NCBI GenBank assembly: GCA_944380855.1
Contig: CALWIW010000010.1
Span: forward strand, 1 to 54,232
Origin: an uncultured Clostridia bacterium
Lineage (GTDB): Bacteria > Bacillota > Clostridia > Oscillospirales > Acutalibacteraceae
Direction of reading: 5' to 3'
DNA: 54,232 nt
Positions 45,306 through 53,397 of this stretch are shown here, piece by piece (the stretch's first letter is position 1; each line of letters opens with the position of its first letter). The notes under the pieces are model-generated. The model saw only the letters and a program-made list of their open reading frames with translations, was not told the DNA's origin and did not search any database. The translations under genes and the position numbers were made by a program.

Positions 45306-46748
45306 TTATTTTTTTAATAGTCCTGCTTTTTCAATAAATGTATTTGCCTTTTCCTTTTCAGGCTTTGTGGCAAGACTTACGATAACATATACACAGGCGG
45401 AAATACCTGTTCCCACTAACACCTGCAAAGCAGACTGCATTTCCCAAAAAGCAGGCAGTTCCACACCGAAAAATATCATCAGGTTGTAAAGGGAAAACAA
45501 AGGTCCCGCCGCCATCGAAGCCAAAGCTCCCTTTGGGTTTCCTCTTTTCCAAAAGAAACCAAAAACAAGAGGTATGAAAACTCCGGTGGTTATTACGTCC
45601 GAGGCTATCCAGGAAATCTCCAGAATAGAACGTATAGAAACAGATATAACAAACGCCACCGCCGTCACCAGCAATGTGGCGATGCGTGAAAAATTCAGCT
45701 TTTGGCTTTCACTTCTGTTTTCGGGAAGCAAGTCCATGGAAAGGGTCATGGCTCCGGTATTTATCAGAGAATCCATAGTTGACATGATAGCCGCAGAAAT
45801 TCCCACAAACGCCAAAGCCCCAAGCACAGGCGGCATATAGCCTGTAACCAAGGAAGTGACAATTCCGCCCTCGGGCATTTTATCAAATATTACAAGCCCT
45901 GCCATTCCCGTGAAAACAACTATCAAATAAAGCGGAATATAGGCAAAAAAGCTCATTACCGTCATTTTCCTTGCGTCCTTGTCGCTTCTTGCGGCTGAAA
46001 TTCTCTGCCAAACATTTGCCTGTATCATCCATGCACAGCCGAAGGTTATAACATATCCGAAATATTTTGAAGCTCCCGCACCCATATTCATATAATAGTT
46101 TTTTCCTGTTTCCTCTGCCGCTTGGACAATCTTAGAAAAACCTCCGCTGTTCATCATAGCCATAACGAAAACACAAACCGCAGACGCCAAAAGCAGGATA
46201 AACTGAATAATATCTGTGAGAACAACCCCTCGAAATCCTCCGAACATGGAATATATCAAAACTATCAAAGTTCCCGTTAAAACCGCCGCTTCATAGTTCA
46301 TTCCCATATATGTGCCGAAAAAATTTCCTATTCCCACCATCTGGGACGCCGCAGTAAAGGTCATAAATATAAGTATCATTACGGAAAGCATTTTCGCCGT
46401 GGCTTTTGAATACCTCGCCTCCATCATCTGTCCCTGGGTAAGATATCCCACACGCCTTATGGCTTTTGCTCCGATAATCATAAGAAATGTGGAAATAAGC
46501 ACAGGCACACCGTAATACCAAAACGCACCCAGTCCGTCCTCATAGGCAAGGTCAGCTGTGGAAATAGCCGAACCCGCTCCCCACCATGAAGCGATAAAGG
46601 TTATAGATAAAGCCCAAAAGGGCAAACTTCTTCCAGCAAAAAAGTAATCTAAAACATTTGTGTTTTTCTTTTCCTTTGTAACCGCAAAAAGCAAAAGTCC
46701 AAAATATAGTATAAGACCGATAAGGGACATGATTTGCAGATTTGTCAC
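45306..46748 (-). CDS. Sodium/solute symporter, SSS family
   Basis: Integral membrane transporter of 480 aa with 13 predicted hydrophobic segments. The family segments are NVLDYFFAGRSLPFWALSITFIASWWGAGSAI, GGFRGVVLTDIIQF and ISAAIMSTMDSLINTGAMTLSMDL. The last contains the Na-binding Ser/Thr part. Substrate cannot be told; relatives carry proline, pantothenate, sugars or carboxylates. Its gene sits beside the CoA cluster, but on the far side of ybaK and with its own start, so pantothenate is only one option. Start GTG at 46748 after GAAAGGATG. Confidence 0.88.
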   Translation of the reverse strand: MTNLQIMSLIGLILYFGLLLFAVTKEKKNTNVLDYFFAGRSLPFWALSITFIASWWGAGSAISTADLAYEDGLGAFWYYGVPVLISTFLMIIGAKAIRRVGYLTQGQMMEARYSKATAKMLSVMILIFMTFTAASQMVGIGNFFGTYMGMNYEAAVLTGTLIVLIYSMFGGFRGVVLTDIIQFILLLASAVCVFVMAMMNSGGFSKIVQAAEETGKNYYMNMGAGASKYFGYVITFGCAWMIQANVWQRISAARSDKDARKMTVMSFFAYIPLYLIVVFTGMAGLVIFDKMPEGGIVTSLVTGYMPPVLGALAFVGISAAIMSTMDSLINTGAMTLSMDLLPENRSESQKLNFSRIATLLVTAVAFVISVSIRSILEISWIASDVITTGVFIPLVFGFFWKRGNPKGALASMAAGPLFSLYNLMIFFGVELPAFWEMQSALQVLVGTGISACVYVIVSLATKPEKEKANTFIEKAGLLKK

Positions 46749-46827
46749 TATATCACATCCTTTCAAAACATAATATATTTTTTATTATAGCACATATAAA
46801 TAAAAACCGCTACCTTCAGAAACACAA

Positions 46828-46862
46828 TAAAAGGACAACACAAAAATCTGTGCTGTCCTTAT
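46828..46862 (-). terminator. Terminator of the coaX operon
   Basis: On the minus strand AAGGACAGCACA pairs with TGTGTTGTCCTT, allowing G-T pairs, followed by TTATTG. It lies just past the coaX stop codon. Confidence 0.75.
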
Positions 46863-46864
46863 TT

Positions 46865-47635
46865 TTAGTTTTTATTTTTCTCGTAAATCTTTAAAAGTCC
46901 CATAAGGAGAAGATTTTCATCATAGTAGATTTTATGTTTGCAGAAAGGAAGAACAGTTCCCATAAGTCCTCCGGTGGCAACGGCCGTTACCTTTTCTCCC
47001 ATTTCCTCTTCGGCTCTTTCGATAAGTCCGTCAATCATGGCGGCATTGCTGTAAATAGCTCCCGCTTTCATACAGTCGATTGTGTTTTTGCCGATAAGTC
47101 TTTCCGGCGGTTCTTCAAGGTTTATAAAAGGGAGCTGTGCGGCTCTTCCCGACAAAGCGTCCATGGAAAGCCTGAGACCGGGGATAATGACTCCGCCTGT
47201 GTAGTTTCCCTCTTTGTCAATAACTGACATTGTTGTTGCTGTTCCCATATCGAAAATAACAAGGGGAGGTTTACACACATCAAGAGCTGCCACTGCGGCA
47301 ACCAAAAGGTCTGCACCTACCTGGGCTGGAATATCCATTTTTATTTCCATACCTAAATCCATTTTATTTGTTACCACAAGGAATTTTTTGCCTGTGAGTA
47401 TTTCCATTGACTTTCTCAGCGAGTATCTAAGCTCAGGCACAACGCTGGAAATTATTCCACCTTCAACCTTGTTGAAGTCAACGCCTTTTTCGCTTAAAAG
47501 ACCCCTCAAATGAAAAACATACTCGTCAACGGTTTTGTTTCTGTCGCTGGTCATTCTAAGGCTGAATTTTAAAACTCCGTCAACAAAACCGCCCACAACC
47601 GTGTTTGTGTTTCCCACATCAAGAGCCAGCATCAT
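46865..47635 (-). CDS. coaX: Type III pantothenate kinase
   Basis: Cytoplasmic enzyme of 256 aa that phosphorylates pantothenate, the first committed step to CoA. The ASKHA-fold motifs are LALDVGNTNTVVGGF (phosphate 1), DMGTATTMSVIDKEGNYTGGVIIPG (phosphate 2) and the VGADLLVAAVAAL region. Type III enzymes are not feedback inhibited by CoA. Two adjacent ATGs are possible (47635, 47632) behind GGGGGAA. It follows the ECF S-component gene by 21 bp, on the same strand. Confidence 0.95.
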   Translation of the reverse strand: MMLALDVGNTNTVVGGFVDGVLKFSLRMTSDRNKTVDEYVFHLRGLLSEKGVDFNKVEGGIISSVVPELRYSLRKSMEILTGKKFLVVTNKMDLGMEIKMDIPAQVGADLLVAAVAALDVCKPPLVIFDMGTATTMSVIDKEGNYTGGVIIPGLRLSMDALSGRAAQLPFINLEEPPERLIGKNTIDCMKAGAIYSNAAMIDGLIERAEEEMGEKVTAVATGGLMGTVLPFCKHKIYYDENLLLMGLLKIYEKNKN

Positions 47636-47656
47636 AAAATCTATTCCCCCTGTTTA

Positions 47657-48322
47657 TTAATATTGTTTAAGGAATTTTTGCAGCGGAAGTACAATTACAG
47701 GAACTAAAACTGCGGCTGCTATTGCTTCCGGTACGCCGTTTGCACCTACTATTCCCAAAATTGCAGCCAAAACCGCGTCTACAGGAATTCCGTTCATTGC
47801 GGCATATGCGTCCTTAAATACAAAATAGATAAGTCCCATTACAAGTGCTGTGTTTACTATTGCACCGAAAGCACCTGCTATTACCGCACCCACTGTTCTG
47901 AAACCTATTTTAGAACCGGCAAGCTTTTCAATGCCCTTGTAAATAAGCCATGCCCCAGGGCCTATTAACATTCTTGGTATAATTGAAATAACTACAGCCC
48001 AAAAGCTTCCGCTGTCAGTTCCCGGAACAGGCACAAAAGGGGAAAAGGCGAATGATAAGGCACTGGGAACCATTGTGTTTTTCACAAGGCTTGCAATTCC
48101 GAATATGGCTCCCAAAAAAGCTCCCTTTTTCGGTCCCATAAGGATTGCACCGATAATTACCGGAACATGGAGAATTGTTGCCTTTATCAGCGGAAGGTCA
48201 ATAAGACCTATAGGCGTAAAGGTCATCAACAGGATTATTGCCACGAAAAGTGCAAGTAATACCATGTCACGGATTGCGGCTCTCCTTGCAGTAGGAGAAA
48301 CTGTTTTTACATTACTGCTCAT
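47657..48322 (-). CDS. ECF transporter S component, probable pantothenate uptake
   Basis: Substrate-binding membrane subunit of 221 aa of an energy-coupling-factor transporter. It has six hydrophobic helices and the family elements PLIKATILHVPVIIGAILMGPKKGAFLGAIFG near the N-terminus and AAAVLVPVIVLPLQKFL at the end. The operon with coaX and the divergent coaBC point to pantothenate (PanT-like) as substrate; that is context, not direct evidence. The A/T ATPase components must be encoded elsewhere. ATG start after GGAGG. The leader contains a structured element at 48374-48446. Confidence 0.85.
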   Translation of the reverse strand: MSSNVKTVSPTARRAAIRDMVLLALFVAIILLMTFTPIGLIDLPLIKATILHVPVIIGAILMGPKKGAFLGAIFGIASLVKNTMVPSALSFAFSPFVPVPGTDSGSFWAVVISIIPRMLIGPGAWLIYKGIEKLAGSKIGFRTVGAVIAGAFGAIVNTALVMGLIYFVFKDAYAAMNGIPVDAVLAAILGIVGANGVPEAIAAAVLVPVIVLPLQKFLKQY

Positions 48323-48373
48323 TAAAAAACCTCCAATGCCGTTCTTCCTTTGAAGATACAGCTTAAAATATAT

Positions 48374-48446
48374 GTATGCTCAAAATTTCAGTCTTTTGTC
48401 TGCCGTCCGTTAAGGTACAGCGAACTGCTTTTTTCTTTGAGCATAC
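48374..48446 (-). promoter_or_regulatory. Structured leader upstream of the ECF S-component gene
   Basis: An 11-bp perfect stem (GTATGCTCAAA / TTTGAGCATAC) encloses about 50 nt in which a smaller stem is possible (GTTCG with CGGAC, minus strand). The element lies 50-125 nt before the start of the ECF S-component gene. I cannot match it to a known riboswitch class. A cis-regulatory RNA sensing pantothenate or CoA is a guess. Confidence 0.45.
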
Positions 48447-48583
48447 TAATTATACTCAATACAACTGGTTATTGCAAGGAAATATTGTCATTTTATTCCT
48501 TTTGATTTACTTTTATCATTTTATTTGATATACTGAAACAAAATAAAGTTAATTTATACAAGCTTGGAAAAGAGGTTATATAT

Positions 48584-49780
48584 ATGCTGAAAAATAAAAC
48601 TGTGCTTTTGGGTGTTACGGGAGGTATTGCCTGTTATAAGGCTGCGGCTCTTGCTTCTGCTCTTGTAAAACAGCACTGCAACGTACATGTTATAATGACA
48701 AAAAACGCCACGGAATTTATATCCCCTCTGACCTTTGAGCATCTAACGGGAAACAGAACCGTCACCGATACCTTTGACAGAAACCACTCTTTTCAGGTAG
48801 AGCATATTGCTTTGGCAGATATGGCTGATTTAGTTATGATAGCTCCTGCCACGGCAAACGTCATGGCGAAGCTTGCCCACGGAATAGCTGACGATATGCT
48901 GACAACTACGGTTCTTGCCTGCGATTGTCCTAAAATCATTGCACCAGCTATGAATACAAAAATGTATTTAAACCCGGTTACTCAGGATAATATGAAAATC
49001 CTTGAAAAATACGGCTGGGAGGTAATAGAGCCTGCAAGCGGCAGGCTTGCCTGTGGAGCTGTGGGGGCAGGAAAAATGCCTGAGCCTGAGGATTTGCTTG
49101 AAAGCATTATTCACGCAGTTTCCCATGAAAAGGATATGGCAGGAATAAATCTTTTGGTGACAGCAGGTCCCACACAGGAATCCCTTGACCCGGTAAGATA
49201 TATGACAAACCATTCCACCGGCACAATGGGCTACGCCATAGCAAAATCGGCTTCCGCAAGAGGAGCAAACGTCACCTTGGTATCAGGTCCTGTAAATCTT
49301 AAAGAGCCTGCTTATGTGGATACTGTAAAGGTTGTTTCAGCAGAGGATATGTTTAACGCAGTTACAAAACTTTCAAAAAAGCAGGATATAATTATAAAAG
49401 CGGCGGCGGTGGCTGATTACCGCCCTGCAAATGTAGCTGAGGATAAAATTAAAAAATCCCAAAACGACGACGACCTTTCACTGCCTCTTGAAAGAACAAA
49501 GGATATTTTAAAATGGCTTGGAGAGAACAAAAGGCCTAATCAGTTTTTATGCGGTTTTTCCATGGAAACAAAAGACCTTGTGGAAAACTCAAGAAAAAAG
49601 CTTGTAAAGAAGAACTTGGATTTAATCGCCGCCAATAATTTAAAGGTAGAGGGAGCAGGCTTCGGAGGAAACACAAACGTAGTGACCCTGATTTCCGAAA
49701 ACAACATAGAAGAACTCCCCCTAATGACCAAAGACCAAGTAGCAAATAGAATTTTGGATGTTATTATGGGGATGAGATAA
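48584..49780 (+). CDS. coaBC: Phosphopantothenoylcysteine decarboxylase / phosphopantothenate-cysteine ligase
   Basis: Bifunctional CoA-synthesis enzyme of 398 aa. The N-terminal FMN decarboxylase half (CoaC, 1-185) has GVTGGIACYKAAALAS, the active His in FQVEHIALAD and APAMNTKMY. The C-terminal ligase half (CoaB) has VTAGPTQESLDPVRYMTNHSTGTMGYAIA and AAAVADYRPAN, with the Lys in KIKK. Divergent from the ECF/coaX operon, so three genes for CoA are grouped. ATG start after AAAGAGG. Confidence 0.95.
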   Translation: MLKNKTVLLGVTGGIACYKAAALASALVKQHCNVHVIMTKNATEFISPLTFEHLTGNRTVTDTFDRNHSFQVEHIALADMADLVMIAPATANVMAKLAHGIADDMLTTTVLACDCPKIIAPAMNTKMYLNPVTQDNMKILEKYGWEVIEPASGRLACGAVGAGKMPEPEDLLESIIHAVSHEKDMAGINLLVTAGPTQESLDPVRYMTNHSTGTMGYAIAKSASARGANVTLVSGPVNLKEPAYVDTVKVVSAEDMFNAVTKLSKKQDIIIKAAAVADYRPANVAEDKIKKSQNDDDLSLPLERTKDILKWLGENKRPNQFLCGFSMETKDLVENSRKKLVKKNLDLIAANNLKVEGAGFGGNTNVVTLISENNIEELPLMTKDQVANRILDVIMGMR

Positions 49781-49826
49781 ATAACATCCCTATTCTAATT
49801 TTCTTTTCCATTTATTTATAACAACA

Positions 49827-49859
49827 AAAATGCCTGTAGATAAAAACTACAGGCATTTT
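49827..49859. terminator. Terminator of coaBC
   Basis: AAAATGCCTGTAG pairs with CTACAGGCATTTT over ATAAAAA, and it works in both directions. Confidence 0.85.
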
Positions 49860-49894
49860 GTATATCTTATATAAATATATGATTGAGGTTATCA

Positions 49895-50554
49895 CTAAAC
49901 AACTACTATCACTGTTCCAACCCAATGATGCTTAATTTCAGAAAGACCGTTTGCATCAACAACAAATCTATATGTACTTGAAACTCTGCCATATGAATTA
50001 ACCGTAATAACAAATGAAACTTCTTTTTTACTCTCCATAGCATCAAGAAAATCAGAAAAGATGTTATTGCTAGTTGAACTTCTAGAAATATAAATTTCAC
50101 CGTTTTGAGGATCAAGATAATATGCAGTTCCTTCGGTAACAACATCGTCAACTTTTATTTTTATTTGCACATCCTCTGCATTAACACCCAAAAAACTTGC
50201 TTTATGATTTCCATATTCAACCAGTCTTATGCGAAATACATCATCATTTAAAAATCCAGTGCCAAGCGTTAACTCTTTATCCATAAAAAAATATACTGCA
50301 AGATAAGAGCTTGCTGTAGCGCTGTTGCTGAAAGTGCCTTCAAATGCACCACGAATATACTTTTCATCAGTAGGATCATTAAATTCATCCACATAATACT
50401 CTTCTGTCCAATGAGTTTCTTTAAATTCTGTTGCCGCAGTTGAGGACTCCTGTGTTTCTTGAGTTTCAACAGTAGCAGGTGAATTATTGCTTCCGCATCC
50501 GACACAATTACTAATCAAAATAAGAATAATAAGTCCTAATAAAGCTCTTTTCAT
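49895..50554 (-). CDS. Hypothetical surface lipoprotein
   Basis: Exported lipoprotein of 219 aa of unknown function. Hydrophobic signal (KRALLGLIILILISN) with a lipid-attachment Cys at CVGC, though with an atypical -3 residue. A Thr/Glu-rich linker follows, then a soluble domain I do not recognise, with two mirrored halves rich in beta strands. ATG at 50554 has GGAGAG upstream; a longer frame to 50608 does not. Its promoter overlaps two palindromes and it is divergent from an XRE regulator, which suggests a regulator-target pair. Confidence 0.75.
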   Translation of the reverse strand: MKRALLGLIILILISNCVGCGSNNSPATVETQETQESSTAATEFKETHWTEEYYVDEFNDPTDEKYIRGAFEGTFSNSATASSYLAVYFFMDKELTLGTGFLNDDVFRIRLVEYGNHKASFLGVNAEDVQIKIKVDDVVTEGTAYYLDPQNGEIYISRSSTSNNIFSDFLDAMESKKEVSFVITVNSYGRVSSTYRFVVDANGLSEIKHHWVGTVIVVV

Positions 50555-50579
50555 AATATCTCTCCTACTCATTTTTATT

Positions 50580-50598
50580 TGACATTTAGTGAATGTCA
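50580..50598. promoter_or_regulatory. Operator 1, 19-bp palindrome
   Basis: TGACATTTAGTGAATGTCA has outer arms TGACATT/AATGTCA around TAGTG. It falls in the initially transcribed region of the lipoprotein gene and near the weak -35 of the XRE gene. A second copy is at 50633-50651. Confidence 0.65.
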
Positions 50599-50609
50599 AT
50601 TTCATCAAT

Positions 50610-50638
50610 AGTATACCATATAATTATAGAATTGACAA
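50610..50638 (-). promoter_or_regulatory. Promoter of the lipoprotein gene
   Basis: On the minus strand TTGTCA (50638-50633), a 17-bp spacer and TATACT (50615-50610). The -35 box is part of operator 2. On the plus strand TATAAT (50619-50624) can be the -10 of the XRE gene. Confidence 0.6.
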
Positions 50639-50651
50639 GCACTGAATGTCA
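50633..50651. promoter_or_regulatory. Operator 2, 19-bp palindrome
   Basis: TGACAAGCACTGAATGTCA shares TGACA...ACTGAATGTCA or its mirror with operator 1. The centres are 53 bp apart, close to five helical turns, so two bound dimers would be on the same face. Confidence 0.65.
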
Positions 50652-50666
50652 TTTTAAGGTGATTAT

Positions 50667-50915
50667 ATGTTTATTAACAAAAGTATTGACGGGAAAAATA
50701 ATATTTGCGGAACAAAAATAGCAAAATATCGAAAGGTTCAGGGAAAATCTCAGAGGGAGCTTGCAGATGAGCTTCAGCTTATCGGGCTGGACGTTGATAA
50801 AAATGCGATACAAAGAATAGAAGCAGGGAAAAGATTTGTAACGGATATCGAACTTGTGTACCTTGCAAAGGTTTTAAAGGTTTCCGTTGAGGACTTATTG
50901 TCTTTTGAAGTATAA
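50667..50915 (+). CDS. XRE-family DNA-binding regulator
   Basis: Cytoplasmic repressor-type protein of 82 aa with one Cro/CI helix-turn-helix. The helices read GTKIAKYRKVQGKSQRELADELQL, NAIQRIEAGKRFVTDIELVYLAKVL, VSVEDLL. The length leaves no ligand domain. It is divergent from a lipoprotein gene with two palindromic operators between them, so it probably regulates both (inference). ATG start after AAGGTGAT. Confidence 0.88.
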   Translation: MFINKSIDGKNNICGTKIAKYRKVQGKSQRELADELQLIGLDVDKNAIQRIEAGKRFVTDIELVYLAKVLKVSVEDLLSFEV

Positions 50916-50920
50916 AAATA

Positions 50921-50973
50921 AATTCTCGGGAAGAAACAAGGCGAATTGTTTGCCTTGACCCCGGGAATTTTTT
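50921..50973 (+). terminator. Terminator of the XRE gene
   Basis: AATTCTCGGG pairs with CCCGGGAATT (one bulge), with an inner CAAGGC/GCCTTG stem, followed by TTTTT. Confidence 0.75.
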
Positions 50974-50989
50974 ATGTTATTATCTCTAA

Positions 50990-51290
50990 AGACAGGAAGC
51001 AATCGGATATTGCAAAAATCTATTTTGCAGGAAGTCGGGTGAGATTCCCGCACAGGAACGCTGCTGTAATTGCGGAGTTTTTCTTCATTGATTAAGTTCG
51101 GTCACTGAAAGCTGTTTTTCGGGAAGGCGAAGAAAAATGCTGATGCAGAGTCAGAATACATCTGTTGCTTTATGAACAAAACTCTTCGTGCTCAGGGGTG
51201 TGTTTGCATATCGGACGTACTTTTTATATGTCCGACTTTTTGCCGTGTCATGCATAATGTATTCCCAACGCCGAGTATCGGCGTTTTTTT
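50990..51290 (+). ncRNA. Cobalamin (B12) riboswitch with terminator platform
   Basis: The aptamer (about 50997-51170) has the cobalamin-class core: GGAAGTCGGGTGAGATTCCC with GCACAGGAACGCTGCTGTAA, then GGGAAGGCGAAGA, and GATGCAGAGTCAGAA ahead of the closing stem AAGCAA/TTGCTT. Two hairpins follow. TCGGAC/GTCCGA with a T tail is at 51211-51242, and AACGCCGA/TCGGCGTT followed by TTTTTTT is at 51267-51290. Such a design stops transcription when B12 is bound. The genes 51325-54232 are downstream. Confidence 0.9.
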
Positions 51291-51324
51291 GTTCTCTGTT
51301 AAAAAAATTAAAGGAGTTATGTAC

Positions 51325-53373
51325 ATGAAAAAAACTATTGCCGTCATATTGGCGGTACTGCTTATGGCACAGACTGCCGTTTTGTTTGCTTCGGCACAGG
51401 AAACCGAAAACACCGAAATATCACTCGATACGGCCATATCAGAAACTGCCGAATACCTTTTGGAAAATCCCAAAAATGACTGGGAGGTAATTGCACTTTT
51501 AAAAAGCGGTGCGGTTATTGATGACCTTTCTTTTACCGATGAATATTACAGCGGAATTGTTACAAAGCTTCAGGAAACCAAATCTCCTGTATTAAGCGGA
51601 GATGAAGACCTGCTTACAGACAATTCAAAGGCAATCCTTGTTCTCAGCTCAATGGGAATAAATTGCAGGAATATTGAAGGCTATGATATTGTAGAGCCTT
51701 TGAAAAGAATAGAGGGAATAAAGGTTCAGGGCATTAACAGCGGGATATATGCTTTGCTTGCCTTGGATTCAGGCAAATATACAACCTCTGACAGTGAAAC
51801 AAGAGACAAGCTTATTGATTATATTCTTTCCGAGCAGATTGAAAACGGTTCTTGGGCTTTTTCAAAAATATGGAGTCCGAACGGTGATGTTGATATGACT
51901 GCAATGGCTGTTCAGGCTTTGGCTCCTTATTTGGTTTCAAGACAGGATGTAAAAACCGCTGTAGAAAAAGCTGTTTCCTATATGTCAGAACAGCAGCAGG
52001 AAAACGGCGGTTACGTATCATTCGGAACAGAGAGTTGTGAAACAGCGGCTCAGGTAATTATTGCTCTTACTTCTTTGGGGATAAATCCCGAGACATCTGA
52101 GGAATTTACAAAATCTCAGGGTAATCTGCTTGACAATCTTTTAGGTTTTTATGTAAAGGGCGGCGGTTTTTCCCATACAAAGGGAGGTTCTGTAAACCAA
52201 ATGGCTACGGTTCAGGCAATGCTTGCCATGGATTCCTGTAAGCTTATGGAAAAGGGACTTTCTCTTTACTATTCCGTTCCCGAAATGGTAAACTATGCTT
52301 CAGAAAAGTCCAAAGAATATCTTTTACAGAATATTTCCCTTAAATACAATGACGAGTGGGCGGTGTTTGCTCTTGCAAGACTTGGCGAGGACGTTGTTTC
52401 AACGGGAACTTTTGACGGATATGTTGCAGATGTAAAAGCTAAGATTGCACAGACAGGTCCTGTGCTTAATACCGACAGCGGTTTTCTTACCGACAATGCA
52501 AGAGTTATTATCGCACTTACTTCTTTGGGCATAGACTGTACAGATATCGACGGCATTAATATTGTAGAGCCTCTCTCTAATCTTGATATAATTAAGGAGC
52601 AGGGTGTAAACAGTGCAATTTATGCTTTGCTGGCACTTAATACTGCCAAATACTCAACCTCTGACAAACAGCTTAACGAAAAGCTCGTGGAATATATTTT
52701 AAGCGAAAGACTTGAAAACGGTACATGGGCTTACTCTGTTGTTTGGTCGCCAAACGGAGATATTGACCTTACCGCTATGGCAGTTCAGGCTTTGGCACCT
52801 TACATGGATACAAACCAAGAGGTCAAGGCGGCTGTTGAAACAGCGATGAATTTCCTTAAAGATGAGCAGACAGAGTTTGGTTATTATGCGGCTTTTGGAA
52901 ACGCAAGCAGTTCAAGTACGGCTCAGGTTGTTTGTGCTTTGCAGGAGCTTGGAAGGGACAGCCTTTCAGACTCTGATTTTACGGTAAGCAATGTTTCTGT
53001 TTTGGACAGTCTGCTCGCATTTGCTTCAAATAACGGAGGCTTTTCAAGCAAGCTTGCTTCCAATCCCGACGCTTTTTCTACAACTCAGGCAATGTACGCA
53101 TTAACAAGCGTTATAAGAAGTCAAAAGGGCATGACTTCCCTTTACGATATGACAGATGTTTTGGATAAGAGTGCGGAAATTTTATACGGTGATGCTGACG
53201 GCAACGGAAGAGTAAATATTTTGGACGCAACGCTTGTTCAGAAATATTTGGCAGAGATAGAGGTATTGTCAGAAAATGGCAAAGCTGCCGCAGATATGGA
53301 CAGAAACGGAGTTATAAATATTTTGGATGCAACAGCTATTCAAAAGGCGATTGTAAATGAATTTGCCGCCTAA
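51325..53373 (+). CDS. Secreted double alpha/alpha-toroid protein with dockerin, B12-riboswitch controlled
   Basis: Exported protein of 682 aa. Residues 1-25 are a signal peptide (cut near FASA). Two homologous domains of the prenyltransferase/squalene-cyclase toroid type follow (about 30-330 and 335-615), each with SPNGD-DxTAMAVQALAPY and a GxFTxD-like series of helices. The dockerin (622-682) has Ca loops GDADGNGRVNILDATLVQKY and ADMDRNGVINILDATAIQ. This toroid fold is also that of the alpha domain of animal cobalamin carriers. With the riboswitch and the next gene, B12 binding is likely (inference). ATG at 51325 has AAAGGAG eight bases upstream; earlier in-frame starts lie over the terminator. 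Confidence 0.85.
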   Translation: MKKTIAVILAVLLMAQTAVLFASAQETENTEISLDTAISETAEYLLENPKNDWEVIALLKSGAVIDDLSFTDEYYSGIVTKLQETKSPVLSGDEDLLTDNSKAILVLSSMGINCRNIEGYDIVEPLKRIEGIKVQGINSGIYALLALDSGKYTTSDSETRDKLIDYILSEQIENGSWAFSKIWSPNGDVDMTAMAVQALAPYLVSRQDVKTAVEKAVSYMSEQQQENGGYVSFGTESCETAAQVIIALTSLGINPETSEEFTKSQGNLLDNLLGFYVKGGGFSHTKGGSVNQMATVQAMLAMDSCKLMEKGLSLYYSVPEMVNYASEKSKEYLLQNISLKYNDEWAVFALARLGEDVVSTGTFDGYVADVKAKIAQTGPVLNTDSGFLTDNARVIIALTSLGIDCTDIDGINIVEPLSNLDIIKEQGVNSAIYALLALNTAKYSTSDKQLNEKLVEYILSERLENGTWAYSVVWSPNGDIDLTAMAVQALAPYMDTNQEVKAAVETAMNFLKDEQTEFGYYAAFGNASSSSTAQVVCALQELGRDSLSDSDFTVSNVSVLDSLLAFASNNGGFSSKLASNPDAFSTTQAMYALTSVIRSQKGMTSLYDMTDVLDKSAEILYGDADGNGRVNILDATLVQKYLAEIEVLSENGKAAADMDRNGVINILDATAIQKAIVNEFAA

Positions 53374-53397
53374 TATTAATGAAAGACAGTTGATAAA

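Noticed and set aside
50580-50651. Mobile-element ends around the lipoprotein/XRE pair
   Set aside because: The two palindromes do not enclose the genes, no target duplication is visible, and their place in promoters fits operators better.
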